A DNA stretch of 64,000 nt from Moelleriella libera RCEF 2490 (GCA_001636675.1 AZGY01000001.1:2449974-2513973), one strand, 5' to 3'. Shown: positions 1 to 10,766, numbered from the stretch's first letter. Numbers and translations: made by a program. Notes: a model not told the origin generated them from the letters alone.

Positions 1-1321
1 AGTGCTCACCGGCGGCATTGCCTCCAGAATCCGATGTGTCATTGGTGACAGCCGGTTCAAGAGACTTGTAAGCAGGAACAATTTCGTGTCCCTTCTTAAT
101 GCTCTGCACGATCTGTCTTTCGATGACATTCACGGCAGGAATTGACGACTCGTCCCTTGGCGATTCTTGATCTGAGGACTGCGCACGAGTGACAGTGTCG
201 GTGGCATTGGCTGCTTCCAGCTGCACCTCGGCTCTGTCAAGGGCCTCCTGGGCGTCTCTATCGGCCTGGCTCGCAAGATCTTGTACGGCATCTGCAACTG
301 TTTCTTTGACATGGTCTGCTGCGAAGCTGTCATGTTCTGGTTGGGGGGGTTGCCCTGTGGAATGTCGGAGAGAATGATGGGAGTCAAAAGAAGCGCCATG
401 ATCAGCGTGATGCTTCCTACCCGACGGGCTTGTCAATGGGGTCTGCTGGCTTGCAGCGTGGCCATGACTCAAAGGCTGAGAACCACGTGGCGAGTCCTGC
501 TCTTTCTTGAGAATTTGCAATGGGCCTGAAAGATTGGCCGTCGGGGAGGGCTGAGGCTGTGGCGAAGACTGTACGAGTCTGCCCACCAATTGCTGATACA
601 GCGCAGACATGTCGGCAGGAGATTCCTGATGCTGGTTCTGCAAATGCGAGTGAGGCTGGCTTTGATGCATTATAGCATATGGGACAGAGGAGGCTTGTTG
701 TTGTTGATCGAGGTGTTGAGGCTGCCTCTGAAAGACACTTGGTGACTGATGGGCATTCTGGTATTGTGGCAAGAATCGGTTTGTGTCAGTCGTCATCTCG
801 AGAGACTTTGAACCAGCACCGGCAGCTCCCGAAGCCCCCGTTGAAAATGGCTGATCAGTTTGACTCGGCTTCGGACGGTTGAGCAGGTTTAGCAAGTACG
901 ACTGTGTATCTTCAGACGGTGGACCTTTGCTGAAAGGATTGGCAGCCTGAGCTGTGGCTTGCTTCGGAAGCGCAATTTGTCGATGTTGCTCGCCATCGTG
1001 AGCCGCGCCTTGCATCATAGCAGCCAGCAGACCACTCGGGTCGGCCCCAGCGGGTGCAGGCTGGTGAATGCGCGTGGGGGGAGAGGAGAACTGGGTCTGG
1101 GAGAAGCCGGATTGGCGTCGCTGTTGCTGCTGCGAGGGAGACTGCTGAGGAGTTTGCTGGAGATCATTTTGTCGTGGCTGTTGCGTTTGCTGCTGGGGCG
1201 AGCCAGCACTGCCCGACGCGCCGCTGAACTTGAGCAGATTTAGCAGATTCGCAGTGCGATCTGCGTTGGAAGCCATTCCGCTCTGATTGACAGGTGGTGT
1301 CGGAGCAGGAGGAAGGTCCAT
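1..1321 (-). CDS. Q-rich EDC4/Pdc1-like P-body scaffold, N-terminal part (partial)
   Basis: An open frame runs from an ATG at 1321 leftward off the window edge, about 440 codons with no stop, so the 3' part is missing. The protein is low-complexity and rich in Q, S and P. It has two leucine motifs, ANLLNLLKF near residue 25 and YLLNLLNRPK near residue 150, resembling the short helical leucine motifs of mRNA-decapping proteins. Around residues 345-385 there is an acidic, Ala-rich helical stretch (VKETVADAVQDLASQADRD). From memory, fungal EDC4-like proteins have this order ahead of a WD40 domain, which would lie outside the window, so this could be a decapping scaffold. That identity is an inference. 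An in-frame TAG lies nine codons upstream of the ATG. However, the codons between them read like protein (RYDEL), so an upstream exon joined at an ATAG acceptor remains possible. Confidence 0.6.
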   Translation of the reverse strand, partial: MDLPPAPTPPVNQSGMASNADRTANLLNLLKFSGASGSAGSPQQQTQQPRQNDLQQTPQQSPSQQQQRRQSGFSQTQFSSPPTRIHQPAPAGADPSGLLAAMMQGAAHDGEQHRQIALPKQATAQAANPFSKGPPSEDTQSYLLNLLNRPKPSQTDQPFSTGASGAAGAGSKSLEMTTDTNRFLPQYQNAHQSPSVFQRQPQHLDQQQQASSVPYAIMHQSQPHSHLQNQHQESPADMSALYQQLVGRLVQSSPQPQPSPTANLSGPLQILKKEQDSPRGSQPLSHGHAASQQTPLTSPSGRKHHADHGASFDSHHSLRHSTGQPPQPEHDSFAADHVKETVADAVQDLASQADRDAQEALDRAEVQLEAANATDTVTRAQSSDQESPRDESSIPAVNVIERQIVQSIKKGHEIVPAYKSLEPAVTNDTSDSGGNAAGEH

Positions 1322-2246
1322 CAGCTCGTCGTAGCGTATGTGTACCTATGTATGTGTGCGAAGGCCAAAAAAAAATGATGACGAAGAGACAGGAAAAAAA
1401 AAAGGCGAGAAGCTAGCCAGGTCACACAAACAACGGGGGAAAATATCCACAAGAGACAATGCTTCAAAAACTGATCCACCCCTGCTTGCTGCCGCAATTG
1501 GGACAAACGCTCAGAAAATGAATGCAGAATGAACAAAAGCTGAGAAGGGGGAAGAAAAAGCACAATCACGAATTCTCGGTCGGGTGACGCATGCGTGCTG
1601 TACTTCCTGATAATGGCACCGACTGAAAGGAAGGAAAAGGGGACAAAACAAAAGCCAAGGCGCGGCAGCGACGAGAGGAAGAATAGAGGAAAGAACGGCC
1701 AATGCAGCAGGGAAAGAAAAAAGCGTCGAACAAATTGTGCCTTTGGCAGGTTGGGCGACGAGACAGCCCGGTGGTCTTATTAAGCAATTGGGGGAGCACA
1801 GCTGTCGAAGCCCAAGTCGGCCTGCGCTCGTGCCCAAGCTGGCCCAAGCTTTTCTACGGGTGATGAACCGCGTTTGAGCCAGCCAACAGGCGCACTGACG
1901 ATGATGCCGATGACCAAATCAGATAGCCCGATGCATGCAAGGCGCATGCTGCGGCTCCTTCTGTCTTCCCATGGCTTATCAGCCGTCTTTTCAAGGCACC
2001 ACGTCTCTCCGTAGCTAACGTCAGGTTGCACGACCGGCCTGCAGGCGTACATACGCCCAAGCCTTGATGGCTGAGCTGTCATACCTGCAGGACATATTCT
2101 CTTCCATAGCATTAGGGGAAAGGGGAATTGCCCTCAATGGCCTCCGTGCGACACCAGCATCCATGCAATTGGGCCTCCCAATTGTGTGCTTATGCACTGC
2201 GTGAGGCTTTGTGAAGTCTTTTTGTTCGGGGGTCGCTACGCTCGAT
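1322..2246. other. Intergenic region upstream of the EDC4-like gene
   Basis: Short overlapping open frames occur on both strands (up to 110 codons), but none has protein-like composition. A-rich tracts near 1370 and 1395 read as T-rich leader on the minus strand and probably belong to the 5' region of the leftmost gene. No RNA gene was seen. Confidence 0.5.
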
Positions 2247-2302
2247 GCCTCCGGCGGCCCTACCGGGGGTCGCCTGCGGCGGGCCGGCCTCGCTTCGCTC
2301 GA
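2247..2302 (+). repeat. 56-bp GC-rich dispersed repeat, copy A
   Basis: This block starts GCCTCCGGCGGCCCTACCGG and ends in CGCTCGA. It recurs at 23412-23467 (54 of 56 identical) and, inverted, at 23769-23824 and 56342-56396. It is very GC-rich and contains nested short palindromes. It lies 80 bp outside the left end of the element at 2382-2945. Confidence 0.85.
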
Positions 2303-2381
2303 GTCACTCCTTCTCTTGATAGACCTCCAGCTTCAGATGTCCAAGTTGTGCGGTTCTTTTGCCTCCGGTGCTGTGCTATTG

Positions 2382-2945
2382 ACGTCCCACCCCAGAGGTC
2401 GGGCCACCCCAGTGGTCGGGTGCAAAGGAATCGGTAGCTAGGCAGCGGGGAGAAGCAGTATAATTTGTCAAGCCAAGACTAATATTGAGGGATTAAAGTA
2501 AAAAGTACAAAGTTCGAGGGAGGGACCTACTAAAGTATAGGAAATGCCCTCGAGTAGTCACCAAGTGTTACGGCTAGAAGATGTGCTAGCTGCACCAATG
2601 AGTCAAAAGATTCACCAATGCAAGCCTTTAGTGCTTGCCATGCACCTTACAACCCACAATAAGGCGCTCGCCGCCCGTGGCAAGCGCCGCTTATAGTGCG
2701 CGTGCTGCCCGTGGCAGCCGCCGCCTAACACCAAGGCGCACTCGATTAACCCGGGATTCAGCCGGACGCCCTCACATTAGGCCACCTAAATCGCGTCGCG
2801 CGTGTTTGATTGCGGTTTATTTGAATTATTATATAATTTATATTTTAACTTGAATAGCCTCTTTAAATTATTCTCCTCGTATTATTATTAAGTCAAAAAT
2901 TGTGATTTTCCTCGTTTTGGTGGCCCGACCTCTGGGGTGGGACGT
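2382..2945. mobile_element. MITE-like element with 27-bp perfect terminal inverted repeats
   Basis: The 27 bases at 2382-2408 (beginning ACGTCCCACCCCAGAGG) are the exact reverse complement of 2919-2945, giving a 564-bp element. The interior has no credible gene. Its right third (2815-2910) is strongly AT-rich beside a GC-rich middle. No clear target-site duplication is visible; the right end is followed directly by TA, but the left end has TA three bases away. It may be a non-autonomous or RIP-decayed DNA transposon. The superfamily is not assigned. Confidence 0.7.
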
Positions 2946-3328
2946 TACCCCTCATACTTTTGTTGTTCCCCAATAAGCGCAACGTCATGTGAGGTGAGTT
3001 TGCCGCTGGCAATTGAACCGAGAGCTAGCAGCTACCCGGTAGCCCTTCTGGCGCCGCGATCGATTTTCCCCCCTTAAGCGCCACAGCGAGCAAGATTACT
3101 GGCCAGAGCCACGAACCCCAACCCCCGTTGAGAGGATACTTCACATGAGGTAATCAATTGAAGGGCCCTTTCCAACCTTTAGCACCAGTACACTCATTCA
3201 CTCTCCTTCGCGAAGCGCCACACCATCGTCATCACGAATCCCTCTTCGCGCCCAACCCCCTCTTCTGCAGCAAACTTGTCAGGGGGAGGAGCCTGGCAAC
3301 CCCTTTTCTCCTTTCGAGCCGAGTGACC
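2946..3328. other. Upstream region of the small membrane-protein gene
   Basis: Nothing coding was recognised. C-rich tracts around 3069 and 3120 and pyrimidine-rich sequence from about 3190 lead up to the ATG at 3329, as expected for a fungal promoter and leader. Confidence 0.4.
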
Positions 3329-3852
3329 ATGTTCTGTCTCCGGAGGTAACACACCCCCCACCACCACCACCACCACCAACTGCCAGCTTGTCTGTCTGTC
3401 TGTCCTGTGAGAGCTAACATTCAGCGAACCACCACAGCTGGCTGCCGCTCCTCTTCATACCGACAAACGCCTCGCCGGCCTTTATATTTCTGTTCTTCAT
3501 CTGCACCTACTTCCTCAACCGGCCCTGCGTGTACTGCTCGATCCTCCTGCTCATCCTGTTTCTCACGTCGTGCAACTGGTCAGATCGATGCTTCTTTGAC
3601 TTTCGGAGCAACTGGTTTCTGCCGAGGACCAGCACGTCGCTCGGCGCAGACGAACTCGACGCAGACGCCCCCCTCAATGCGGCCATGCTAGAGATGGCTA
3701 ATTCGACAGCCAAGGCATTGGCGACTGCCGCCGCGGACACAATGGCAGCGAAGAGGGCAGAGTGGACAGGCTTGGGCGTCGAATGGCTACGGACGTCGCT
3801 GGGGAAGAGGGAGTGGCGCATCGATTGTATGGACATCTATATTCAGTTGTGA
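3329..3852 (+). CDS. Small Cys-containing membrane protein, function unknown
   Basis: Predicted exons are 3329-3345 and 3438-3852 (143 aa). The 92-nt intron has donor GTAACA, a CTAAC branch-like site and acceptor CACAG. Joining here (17 nt, phase 2) gives a protein starting MFCLRSWLPLLFIP. Without the intron the hydrophobic frame has no start. Residues about 14-50 form a strongly hydrophobic, Cys-rich region (FIFLFFICTYFL, then CVYCSILLLILFLTSC), either one long or two short membrane spans. A soluble Ala-rich segment and a basic tail ending DIYIQL follow. I do not recognise a named family, though it reads like a conserved fungal small membrane protein. It is convergent with the next gene, 351 bp away. 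The intron holds a CAC triplet run (3359-3379). Confidence 0.6.
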
Positions 3853-4203
3853 AGTGCTGCGAGGCCCGTGTACTACTAGACTTGAGAAAGCTTGTTGAGC
3901 GCTTCATGTTGCCTGGTTTCCCGAATACCCAAAGCGCCTGTGGATTCCGTCCCATCGCCTCGTTCGGCGCCTTGTTCAGCATTGTGCTCCGCCACGTACA
4001 CGTGAATGAGAAGTTGATTCATGTATCTCTCTCAGCTATTCTGCTGGTCCTGACGTCTCTCCGTCCCCCCCCCAATCACCCTGCTCAGTTTGCTTCGGAA
4101 ATTCGAACATGCTTGCTAATCACGCGCTTGCAGTAAATCAGTGTGCCATCACGCTAGTCTTTTTGGGTATTCTTGATTTCCTTGCCATTCTCTGCCCAGA
4201 GTG
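3853..4203. other. Convergent intergenic spacer
   Basis: This is the 3' flank shared by two convergent genes. A C-run lies at 4066-4074. No coding signal or RNA gene was recognised. Confidence 0.4.
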
Positions 4204-6636
4204 CTATGCTGCAGAACTTTCCGATTCCTCCTCGAATGCCGCCACTAAGGGGGCCGGCGCGGGAGGGACTCCTTTGTCTTCCGGGTCTCTAGCCTCGGTC
4301 GTGGGCTCCCCCGTCATTACTGACGTTGCAAGCATGGCATTCACCGTCATTGTTTGGACTATCGTCTCAGTGACGGTAAAGGGGATTTCGCTTGTGACAG
4401 TGGTCACCAGACTCACTGTACTCGTTGGCAAGCTTCTCAGGGACATCTCGGCCGTCTGCAGCGCCTTCGAACATGCTTCATACGGACCCAGTGCGCTGGC
4501 TGCTGTCAGACCCTGCTCTATTTCCATTGTGCCCCATGCCGGCTCGACGGACGTAGCGGCAGAGCGCCTGGAATGAGTCTGAACGCGTTCCTCAATATGC
4601 GCCTGAAGTTCGTGCGCCGGGGCCGTCACATTCTCAATGTGACTCGTGTCCGTTGGGCTACTACTTCTCATCGCAAGAGTCAGCACCACAAGGCCGAGAA
4701 TTGCAATCATGATGTTCTTTTGATCTTGAAAGAGGATCTTGACTGCTTCAAGGATCAGCTCCGGTAGCGAAGCACTCCTGCGTGCCCCATGTTGTTCTTC
4801 GCGTCGATCTTGCCGCCGGTCGAAAGCAGCCGTGCCTGGGGAGGACGGACGCTGTTTTGTGGTGAAGTCGGAGTGGCGAGATTGAATTGGTGAAGAGTGG
4901 TCGGGGAAAACTGTTGGCGTGTGACCATATATTTCTCGAAGCCTTTCCTCGTCACGCGCGCGGCGGTCGTCCTCGTATGGCGAGGAAGACTCACGAGGTA
5001 TTTCAGGCTCGGGCGCCACCTCCGAAAGCCTGTGCACATAGGCTCTGCCGTCGACTTCCACCTTGATGGCAGCCTCCGCTTCGGCTGCTTCTCTGCGCTC
5101 AAGCTCTTCGTCAATGGCGGCGGCGGCGGCGGCAGCGGCGGCCTCCTCCTCCTCCTCCTCCATGTTCAGAACGCGTTCCTGCTCAGCAGCCAGGTTGGCC
5201 AACTCTTCCTGAAGCTTTGCCTCGACGATGGGCTCCACCTCAACGTCGACACGTTCCATTTCTCGCCAGCAAGCTTCCCAAGCACCAGCTCGCAACAGGC
5301 CGTTGCTGGCGTAGACTTTGACTCTGTAAACTTTGCCGGCTCCGAGGGATTCGAACTTGATCTCAGAGAGACACAGATTGCACCAATGCGTAGTGCGCCC
5401 CGCCACCTCACCCAGGGATCGTCTTTCCCCGTGATGTTCGTCGTCATCGCTCTCCGTGTCCTCTTGCAAAGACATCTCGTTTGAGGGCCCCAAGTAGTGG
5501 CCACACTCCAGGATCCGGGCTCGTCGTCTCAGAGGCAGCTCCAGCGTCTCGAGCAAGCGCTCTTCAAGAACCTCATAGTCATTTTGTGGGTGAGGCAGAA
5601 GGATACCGCGGTCGGAAACGGTGTCTCGGACACGATCTTGCAACTGTCTCCACGATTCACGCAACATTCTGCCCTCGGGACTCAGCTCACTGGGATGAGC
5701 ATTGTCTAGAATACAGCCCCAGGCCCATCGAGAGGGCATCAGCGTGACGTGTAGCAAGACCAAGGGCGGCGTGTTTCTCTTGAATCGAGGCGGAGTCTTC
5801 TTGGGCGAAAACTGGGTAGAAAGACTCGGTGAAGCCAGCCGTGAAAAGGAGTTCCTGGGAGTCTGTCGACTGGTCCGCGGCGACCCCAGGACAGACGGGG
5901 GTGGCGATGACATTTGTATCGCTTTCACGGAGGAGGGCGATCCGAAGGGTGGCCGCGGAGTGGTGCGAACTGTCGGGACGAAATCGCCATGCCTATCCGT
6001 TTGCGATATATCCGAGATGCGAGGAGCTTGAGTCTTCTGCGCCGGGGCCCTCTTTTGCTCTGCTTCAGACATTGAGCCCATGGAACTTCGGGGACTGTGC
6101 TGGCTAAACACGTCATCCTCGTGGCCTCGGTGGGAGCCATCATCTCTAGCCTCATCTCCGTGAAGACCGAGTCTCGCGGGTCGCTCGTCCGAGGCCTGAC
6201 TTTGGCCAGCGTCGGATCGGCTGCCAAGTGACCCTCGCGAACTTCCGGGGGGTGACTCATCCCCCAAGCTGGAGTCATCCGGTCGTTCTCCTTCAGACAC
6301 ACTTTCAAGAGAGTCTCGAGGCCGGGTCGCCACATGAGCGACGATGTCCCTGGCGGCAGCCTGGATCAGTGCTTCGGTTCTCAGAGATGGCCAGCGCTTG
6401 ATGTCGCCGTCTGCGTCAACGGACGGGGTAGGCGTTTCCGAAGAGGCCACGTCGTCATCCTCGACCAAGCTTTCGTCGGTGTTCCGAGCCTCATGGTCTG
6501 ATTCGTCCGCAACATCTTCGATGCTTGGTTGCAGATCTGTCCTGCCGGTTGTCGAGTTTGGCCGTTCAGCAGCTAACGTGGTGATGTCCTCGGCAATCCG
6601 CGAGTCGCCGTCCGCGACAGACTCGGCGCAGCTCAT
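4204..6636 (-). CDS. Membrane-anchored conserved fungal protein ('pathway-specific nitrogen regulator' group)
   Basis: This is an intronless frame of 810 aa from the ATG at 6636. The frame stays open upstream to a plausible acceptor (CCTAG, near 6752), so a further 5' exon is possible. The N-terminal 270 residues are acidic and Ser/Pro-rich, hence probably disordered. The conserved core begins with LMPSRWAWG near residue 300. It includes a CGH (about 376) and a CNLC (about 418) that could bind metal, then KVYRVKVYASNG and a Trp/Cys-rich helix. A Glu/Ala homopolymer tract follows near 492-508, then a single hydrophobic span (IMIAILGLVVLTLAM, about 642-656) and a Ser/Thr-rich tail of about 150 residues. 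From memory, entomopathogenic fungi carry this protein under the regulator name. That name does not establish function, and no DNA-binding domain is visible. Confidence 0.75.
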   Translation of the reverse strand: MSCAESVADGDSRIAEDITTLAAERPNSTTGRTDLQPSIEDVADESDHEARNTDESLVEDDDVASSETPTPSVDADGDIKRWPSLRTEALIQAAARDIVAHVATRPRDSLESVSEGERPDDSSLGDESPPGSSRGSLGSRSDAGQSQASDERPARLGLHGDEARDDGSHRGHEDDVFSQHSPRSSMGSMSEAEQKRAPAQKTQAPRISDISQTDRHGDFVPTVRTTPRPPFGSPSSVKAIQMSSPPPSVLGSPRTSRQTPRNSFSRLASPSLSTQFSPKKTPPRFKRNTPPLVLLHVTLMPSRWAWGCILDNAHPSELSPEGRMLRESWRQLQDRVRDTVSDRGILLPHPQNDYEVLEERLLETLELPLRRRARILECGHYLGPSNEMSLQEDTESDDDEHHGERRSLGEVAGRTTHWCNLCLSEIKFESLGAGKVYRVKVYASNGLLRAGAWEACWREMERVDVEVEPIVEAKLQEELANLAAEQERVLNMEEEEEEAAAAAAAAAIDEELERREAAEAEAAIKVEVDGRAYVHRLSEVAPEPEIPRESSSPYEDDRRARDEERLREIYGHTPTVFPDHSSPIQSRHSDFTTKQRPSSPGTAAFDRRQDRREEQHGARRSASLPELILEAVKILFQDQKNIMIAILGLVVLTLAMRSSSPTDTSHIENVTAPAHELQAHIEERVQTHSRRSAATSVEPAWGTMEIEQGLTAASALGPYEACSKALQTAEMSLRSLPTSTVSLVTTVTSEIPFTVTETIVQTMTVNAMLATSVMTGEPTTEARDPEDKGVPPAPAPLVAAFEEESESSAA
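5114..5160. repeat. In-frame trinucleotide tract (poly-Ala/poly-Glu)
   Basis: GGC triplets run directly into CTC triplets. On the minus strand they encode six Glu followed by about nine Ala within the gene at 4204-6636. The tract is likely to vary in length between strains and keeps the reading frame. Confidence 0.85.
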
Positions 6637-8620
6637 GGTAGGTGGCGTCTCATTCGTAGACGTCTCGATACGAGAAGGCCGGCGCAAATCTCGATTCCGA
6701 GGTCCTAGTGCCTCTCTCGTTGATTCGAGTGGAGACGCTTGAGCTGGAATCTAGGAGCGGGTAGTTGAGGGGGAGGAAGGGGGAAAGAAAATTTGAAGAA
6801 TGAAGATCCAAGCCACGCGTGTCTCCCAATGCAACAAACTACCAGAGACGGCACAGGGATCGTGCTGTCCAGCCTCCCAAGTTGAGTGGGCCTGGGCGCC
6901 CAATTCGTGCACGCAGCATGCGTCTGGCGCGTTGTGGTTGGTCGAGGTGTGATGAATGTTTACCATTGTTGCTACGTCAACGAGGCTGCTCGGTGGGGCT
7001 GACCGCTGCCAACCTGAAGCTTCATTTGCCATGGATTTGGATTCCGGTTCAATTTTCCACACCGGCGGTGCTTCTCGTGGTTGGGGGAGAGGCTGCGCTC
7101 CTGAAGCCATCGCCCGTCGACGCGGCGAATTCGCTCCTTGCCAAGCTGCTATGCATGAATCGCGGGGGACGGAATGCGGCATAACCCGCCTCATTTCCCG
7201 CCCTCCCGGCTTCGTGTCACTAGCACCGAGTCTACTGTGCTCATGTGGGCTCAACCCTCAACTCGAAACGGCCGGACAGTCTGACCCGTTCATTTGGAGC
7301 TGCGAATCCGTGCATTGATTGTGTTGACTGAGCCGCTCGACAGCTCCTACTGTACTTATTACTCCGCATCACCGCGGGGGAAGTCGATCGTGACGTCGGT
7401 TGTCGTATGTGGCAGTCTACTTGACCTCGACGCTCCCGCCGACACTGATGATGAGACTCTGTATCGTCAACTTTCCGCCGAGCAGGGCTGTTGCCGTTGC
7501 CCTTAACCTTTACCCGTGCTGGACATGAGCCCTTTGCGAGGCGCTCTCCCGGCCTGCACAGGTCTGGGCATTGTTATTATGAATCACTTGCTTCTCAAAA
7601 TGCTCCACGGCCTCGGCTGAGACGGCGTGGAAGACCAGACCAGTTGCGAGGCAAGGGGCCCCATGGTCGAGCTCGAAAAAGGGAAATCCTCGTGACGATG
7701 ACCTGCCTGGAAAACATCTACGCAGCAGACATGTGCAAGCCAGCTGATATTGGGGGGGGGCGGTGTCGGACAGCATATCGCGCTGGTGGACGTGGATCAC
7801 GACAGAAATGAGCCATGTGAAGGAAGACCACTAGCGCAGGAGTCGAGTCCAACCCTTCTCACCTCAACATCCAGCAGCCAGTACTCAGAGCTGAAAATGA
7901 AGCGCAGAGGGCGCCCGAGAGGATCATCTTTTTGCCTGTCAAGCGGCACCCATCCCAAGAGCGAATGCGATGAATGCGCGCGCAAGCCAAACCAGATGTG
8001 GCTGAGTTGGGTGCGCAGACGGGCCGAGCCTAACTTCTTCGCGCCACCAGCGTCGGCGTCACGCCATCAAATAATATGGAGTCGCATGTGGACGGTCAAC
8101 AGAGCGTATCCGCAACAGCGAACAGGATGAATCGTGAGGTCTTTTGCGCAATCTTTTAGGAAAGTCGCCTCGGGCTGGCGAATGCGATGCGCGGACCACT
8201 TCTTGGCTTCACGTGCCCCGAGATTTCCTGCTGGACTTTGACAATATCACGGATGTTATTGTGACGCAGTGTAACTCTCGCTGCTTATCTACGCGACTCA
8301 CTCACATGAGGCAGACGGGAGCGTGGCCGTTGGGTCTCGCAGCGAGACATCTATCTGGCGCGCAATCTTCATCTGCCTGGGCACGGGATAGATGGTGGAA
8401 GCCGATGATCTCGGAGACAAGAAAGAGTACGTATGTACGAAGAATCGGGCCCCCGTCCATTGTACGTATATTGTCGACCTCCTCCAGCGTGGTTCCGCGG
8501 CCTGCCAGCGTTCAAAGGCAGATGAACCGTCCTGACGGCGTTAACTCGGCGCGTAGTCACGACATGGATTGAGGGCGAAATTTGTTGAGGCCAGCCTCTC
8601 GCGCGGCGGTGGCCTCCCTT
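6637..8620. other. Gene-poor intergenic region
   Basis: This includes the 5' flank of the preceding minus-strand gene. On the minus strand, T-rich sequence and a TCAAC...CCTAG arrangement near 6752-6770 could be the end of a leader intron. Open frames up to 167 codons exist on both strands but lack recognisable domains or consistent splice partners. No tRNA-like B box with a matching A box was found. Confidence 0.45.
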
Positions 8621-8653
8621 GTGGTGGTGGTGGTGGTGGTGGTGGTGGTGGTG
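8621..8653. repeat. (GTG)11 microsatellite
   Basis: Eleven uninterrupted GTG triplets. They read as poly-Val, poly-His or poly-Thr in three frames, which explains several spurious open frames here. Confidence 0.95.
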
Positions 8654-10084
8654 AGCACGCCCCCTTTTTTCGAGCCCGTTGCACAAAACATGCATAGCTT
8701 GCTCTCATGCGGCAAAGCGCCTCCATCGGGCGCCGGCTCTGTCTCTGTCCCTGTCTTTGCTTCTTGTGTTGTGCGCAGTGGACACAATCTTGCCCTGCTC
8801 CGCCGACGTGCGTCTGCCGGGACGGCAATCCCTCTCTGTCGACGCCGCGCAACTGCCGTACCGATGCTACGCAATTTTGTTGATCACCGATGTTTTTCGA
8901 ATGCAGCCTGGCCCCGCACACTTCTTTCTCGTGGTCGGCTGCTCGATAGGGAGACGCTTCTCGAGAAGAGAGCGTTGATAGGAATCTCCATGTACAATAG
9001 TACGTACGGTACAGTATGGAGTACTCCGTTTACAACCAAAGTACATACGTAGTAGGTATCTGTACAAGTATTCTACTCAGGTGCATGACCTATCAGGCGC
9101 TGCGCGACAGCGACAAACCGGCCCTCCGTAAGAACCTAAAATTAGAAGCTGTGGTCTTGGATCCGTAAGTACATACATATGTACTCCGTGCAGATACAAA
9201 TCGTCTCCCTCGCAGGCCCCCCTTTTCCCTTCGGCCCCCCCCTTTTGCTTGAGGGTTTCTTTTTTCTTGGAGGTCTGACAGCAAGGTGAGTTCCACTGCA
9301 TACAAGATCGGGAGCGGGCTTGATGTTGCCTGCGAGCATGGACAATGTCAATCCCGAGGGCCAGCCTCGTCGCCGCCGCACCTCGGCGATCCGGTATCAC
9401 CTGTTCGTGGAAAAAGAACAGGTCTCTGAACGAGAGAGCCTTTTCCACTTCAGATGGCACGCCGTCGTGCCGCTCGACGTCCATCTTTGCTCTTCTTCTT
9501 TTGTCTTATTCCCGCTGCGTTTGCTTATTCTGCAACCCCCCCTTGCAGCGGTGTGATGAGACCAATAATTCTAGTGTCATGACTATTGTTCGAGACTTGC
9601 AGTATCAGTTTTTCCAATGGCATGTTCGGTTTAACTGAGAAAAGAGGCTGGGGCACGGCTGGATGCGTACCGTAGTGTCGATATGTCATAATGTACGTGG
9701 ATTTTGGCCCAGGCATCTCAACAGGGATCAAAACTCCGAAACAAATTTCCCATCACGCCGGGCTGTGTACATGTCCCCTGTCAACTGCGAGTACATAACA
9801 TGAGGTTGGCGGTGAATGAGTGAGGCGAATAGCTCGCAATGCATCCGTACACACACACACGCACACACATATTTATATATATAGACCGTGGACGAGGCAC
9901 GGATGACGGTCCAATAGGGGACGGTCTGCACATGAAGATCCGCGTCGTTTCGCCGACATCTCAACACGAGCCGTTGCGTTTCCCCCAGAGCTACCATCTG
10001 TCGCACCGCAAAAGGGAGAGGGGTGGGGGAGCAGCACTTCGATAAAGCGTCCCTTTACTCACTGGCTGTTTCTTTTCTGACACA
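8654..10084. other. Intergenic region with GTAC-rich sequence
   Basis: No gene was recognised. The stretch 8991-9075 is dense in GTAC and TACGTA words, and 9167-9182 is a near-palindrome (GTACATACATATGTAC). A CA-repeat followed by TATATA lies at 9849-9883. The last 80 bp are the likely promoter and leader of the secreted-protein gene starting at 10085. Confidence 0.4.
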
Positions 10085-10766
10085 ATGAGGGCCGCCGTCG
10101 CCGCCATTTTGCTTCCCTTTGTCGCCGCATCCGCCCTCCTCGACCCCCGCAACGGCCATTGTGGCGGCGACAACTGCGCTCGCCAGGTCACTGGCACTCG
10201 AGATGGTCTGTCCCCGGCCTCATCCCGGAGGACAGACTGCTCCAGCTTCATGAAGACCACTGTCATTCCAGACGTCACGTACGTGTAGACCCTTCCCCTT
10301 CCTTCCTCTCCCTTTCTTCCGCAACGATCTCATCTGGGCCTTTTCCCCCAAGTCTTTGGGAATCTTCCAAGACAAAAGAAGCACCGATGATGGTCCTCCT
10401 CTTTTTCTTCTTTTTCTTTTTCTTTCCCCCCTCTCTTGTCTCGCCGACACTCACTCACGCGGAGACTTCAGCACCGTAATTGTTACTGTGACTATTGATC
10501 TCGGGCAGGAGCCGGCGGCCCCCGCGAAGACAAAAGCCATCAACAACCACAACCACAACAACAGCAAGCGAGGAGTCGAGGTCCGCGCGGCCACCACCAT
10601 CCAGGCTCCATCGGTTGTTCCCGCCTACGCCCCGGCTTGCGACAATGCGTCGAGGTACTCTTCAGCTTGCGCCTGCTGGGGAATCACCCCTGTCGTCAGC
10701 ACAGCTCCAGCCCCCACCACGACGCTCACCGTCACTACCACCTCTGATTTTTGCCAAGAGTTGTGA
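10085..10766 (+). CDS. Small secreted Thr/Val- and Cys-rich protein
   Basis: Predicted exons are 10085-10278 and 10472-10766 (162 aa), joined by a 193-nt intron with donor GTACGT and acceptor TTCAG. The join completes a Thr codon and continues in frame as TVIVTVTID. Residues 1-17 (MRAAVAAILLPFVAASA) are a typical signal peptide. A mature part with spaced cysteines follows, then a low-complexity Asn/His stretch. The C-terminal module has SRYSSACACWGITP, a Thr/Pro linker and a final Cys near the end. From memory, this C-terminal Cys pattern is common in fungal extracellular or cell-wall proteins of unknown role. No catalytic motif is seen. It could be an effector-like or wall-associated protein, with no direct evidence for either. 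Confidence 0.7.

Noticed and set aside
8582..9052. 156-codon plus frame containing poly-Val
   Set aside because: Created by the (GTG)11 microsatellite; frames in all phases are open there.
8991..9182. GTAC/TACGTA-rich words and a near-palindrome
   Set aside because: Such short palindromic words are frequent in fungal intergenic DNA; no consistent unit or spacing was found.
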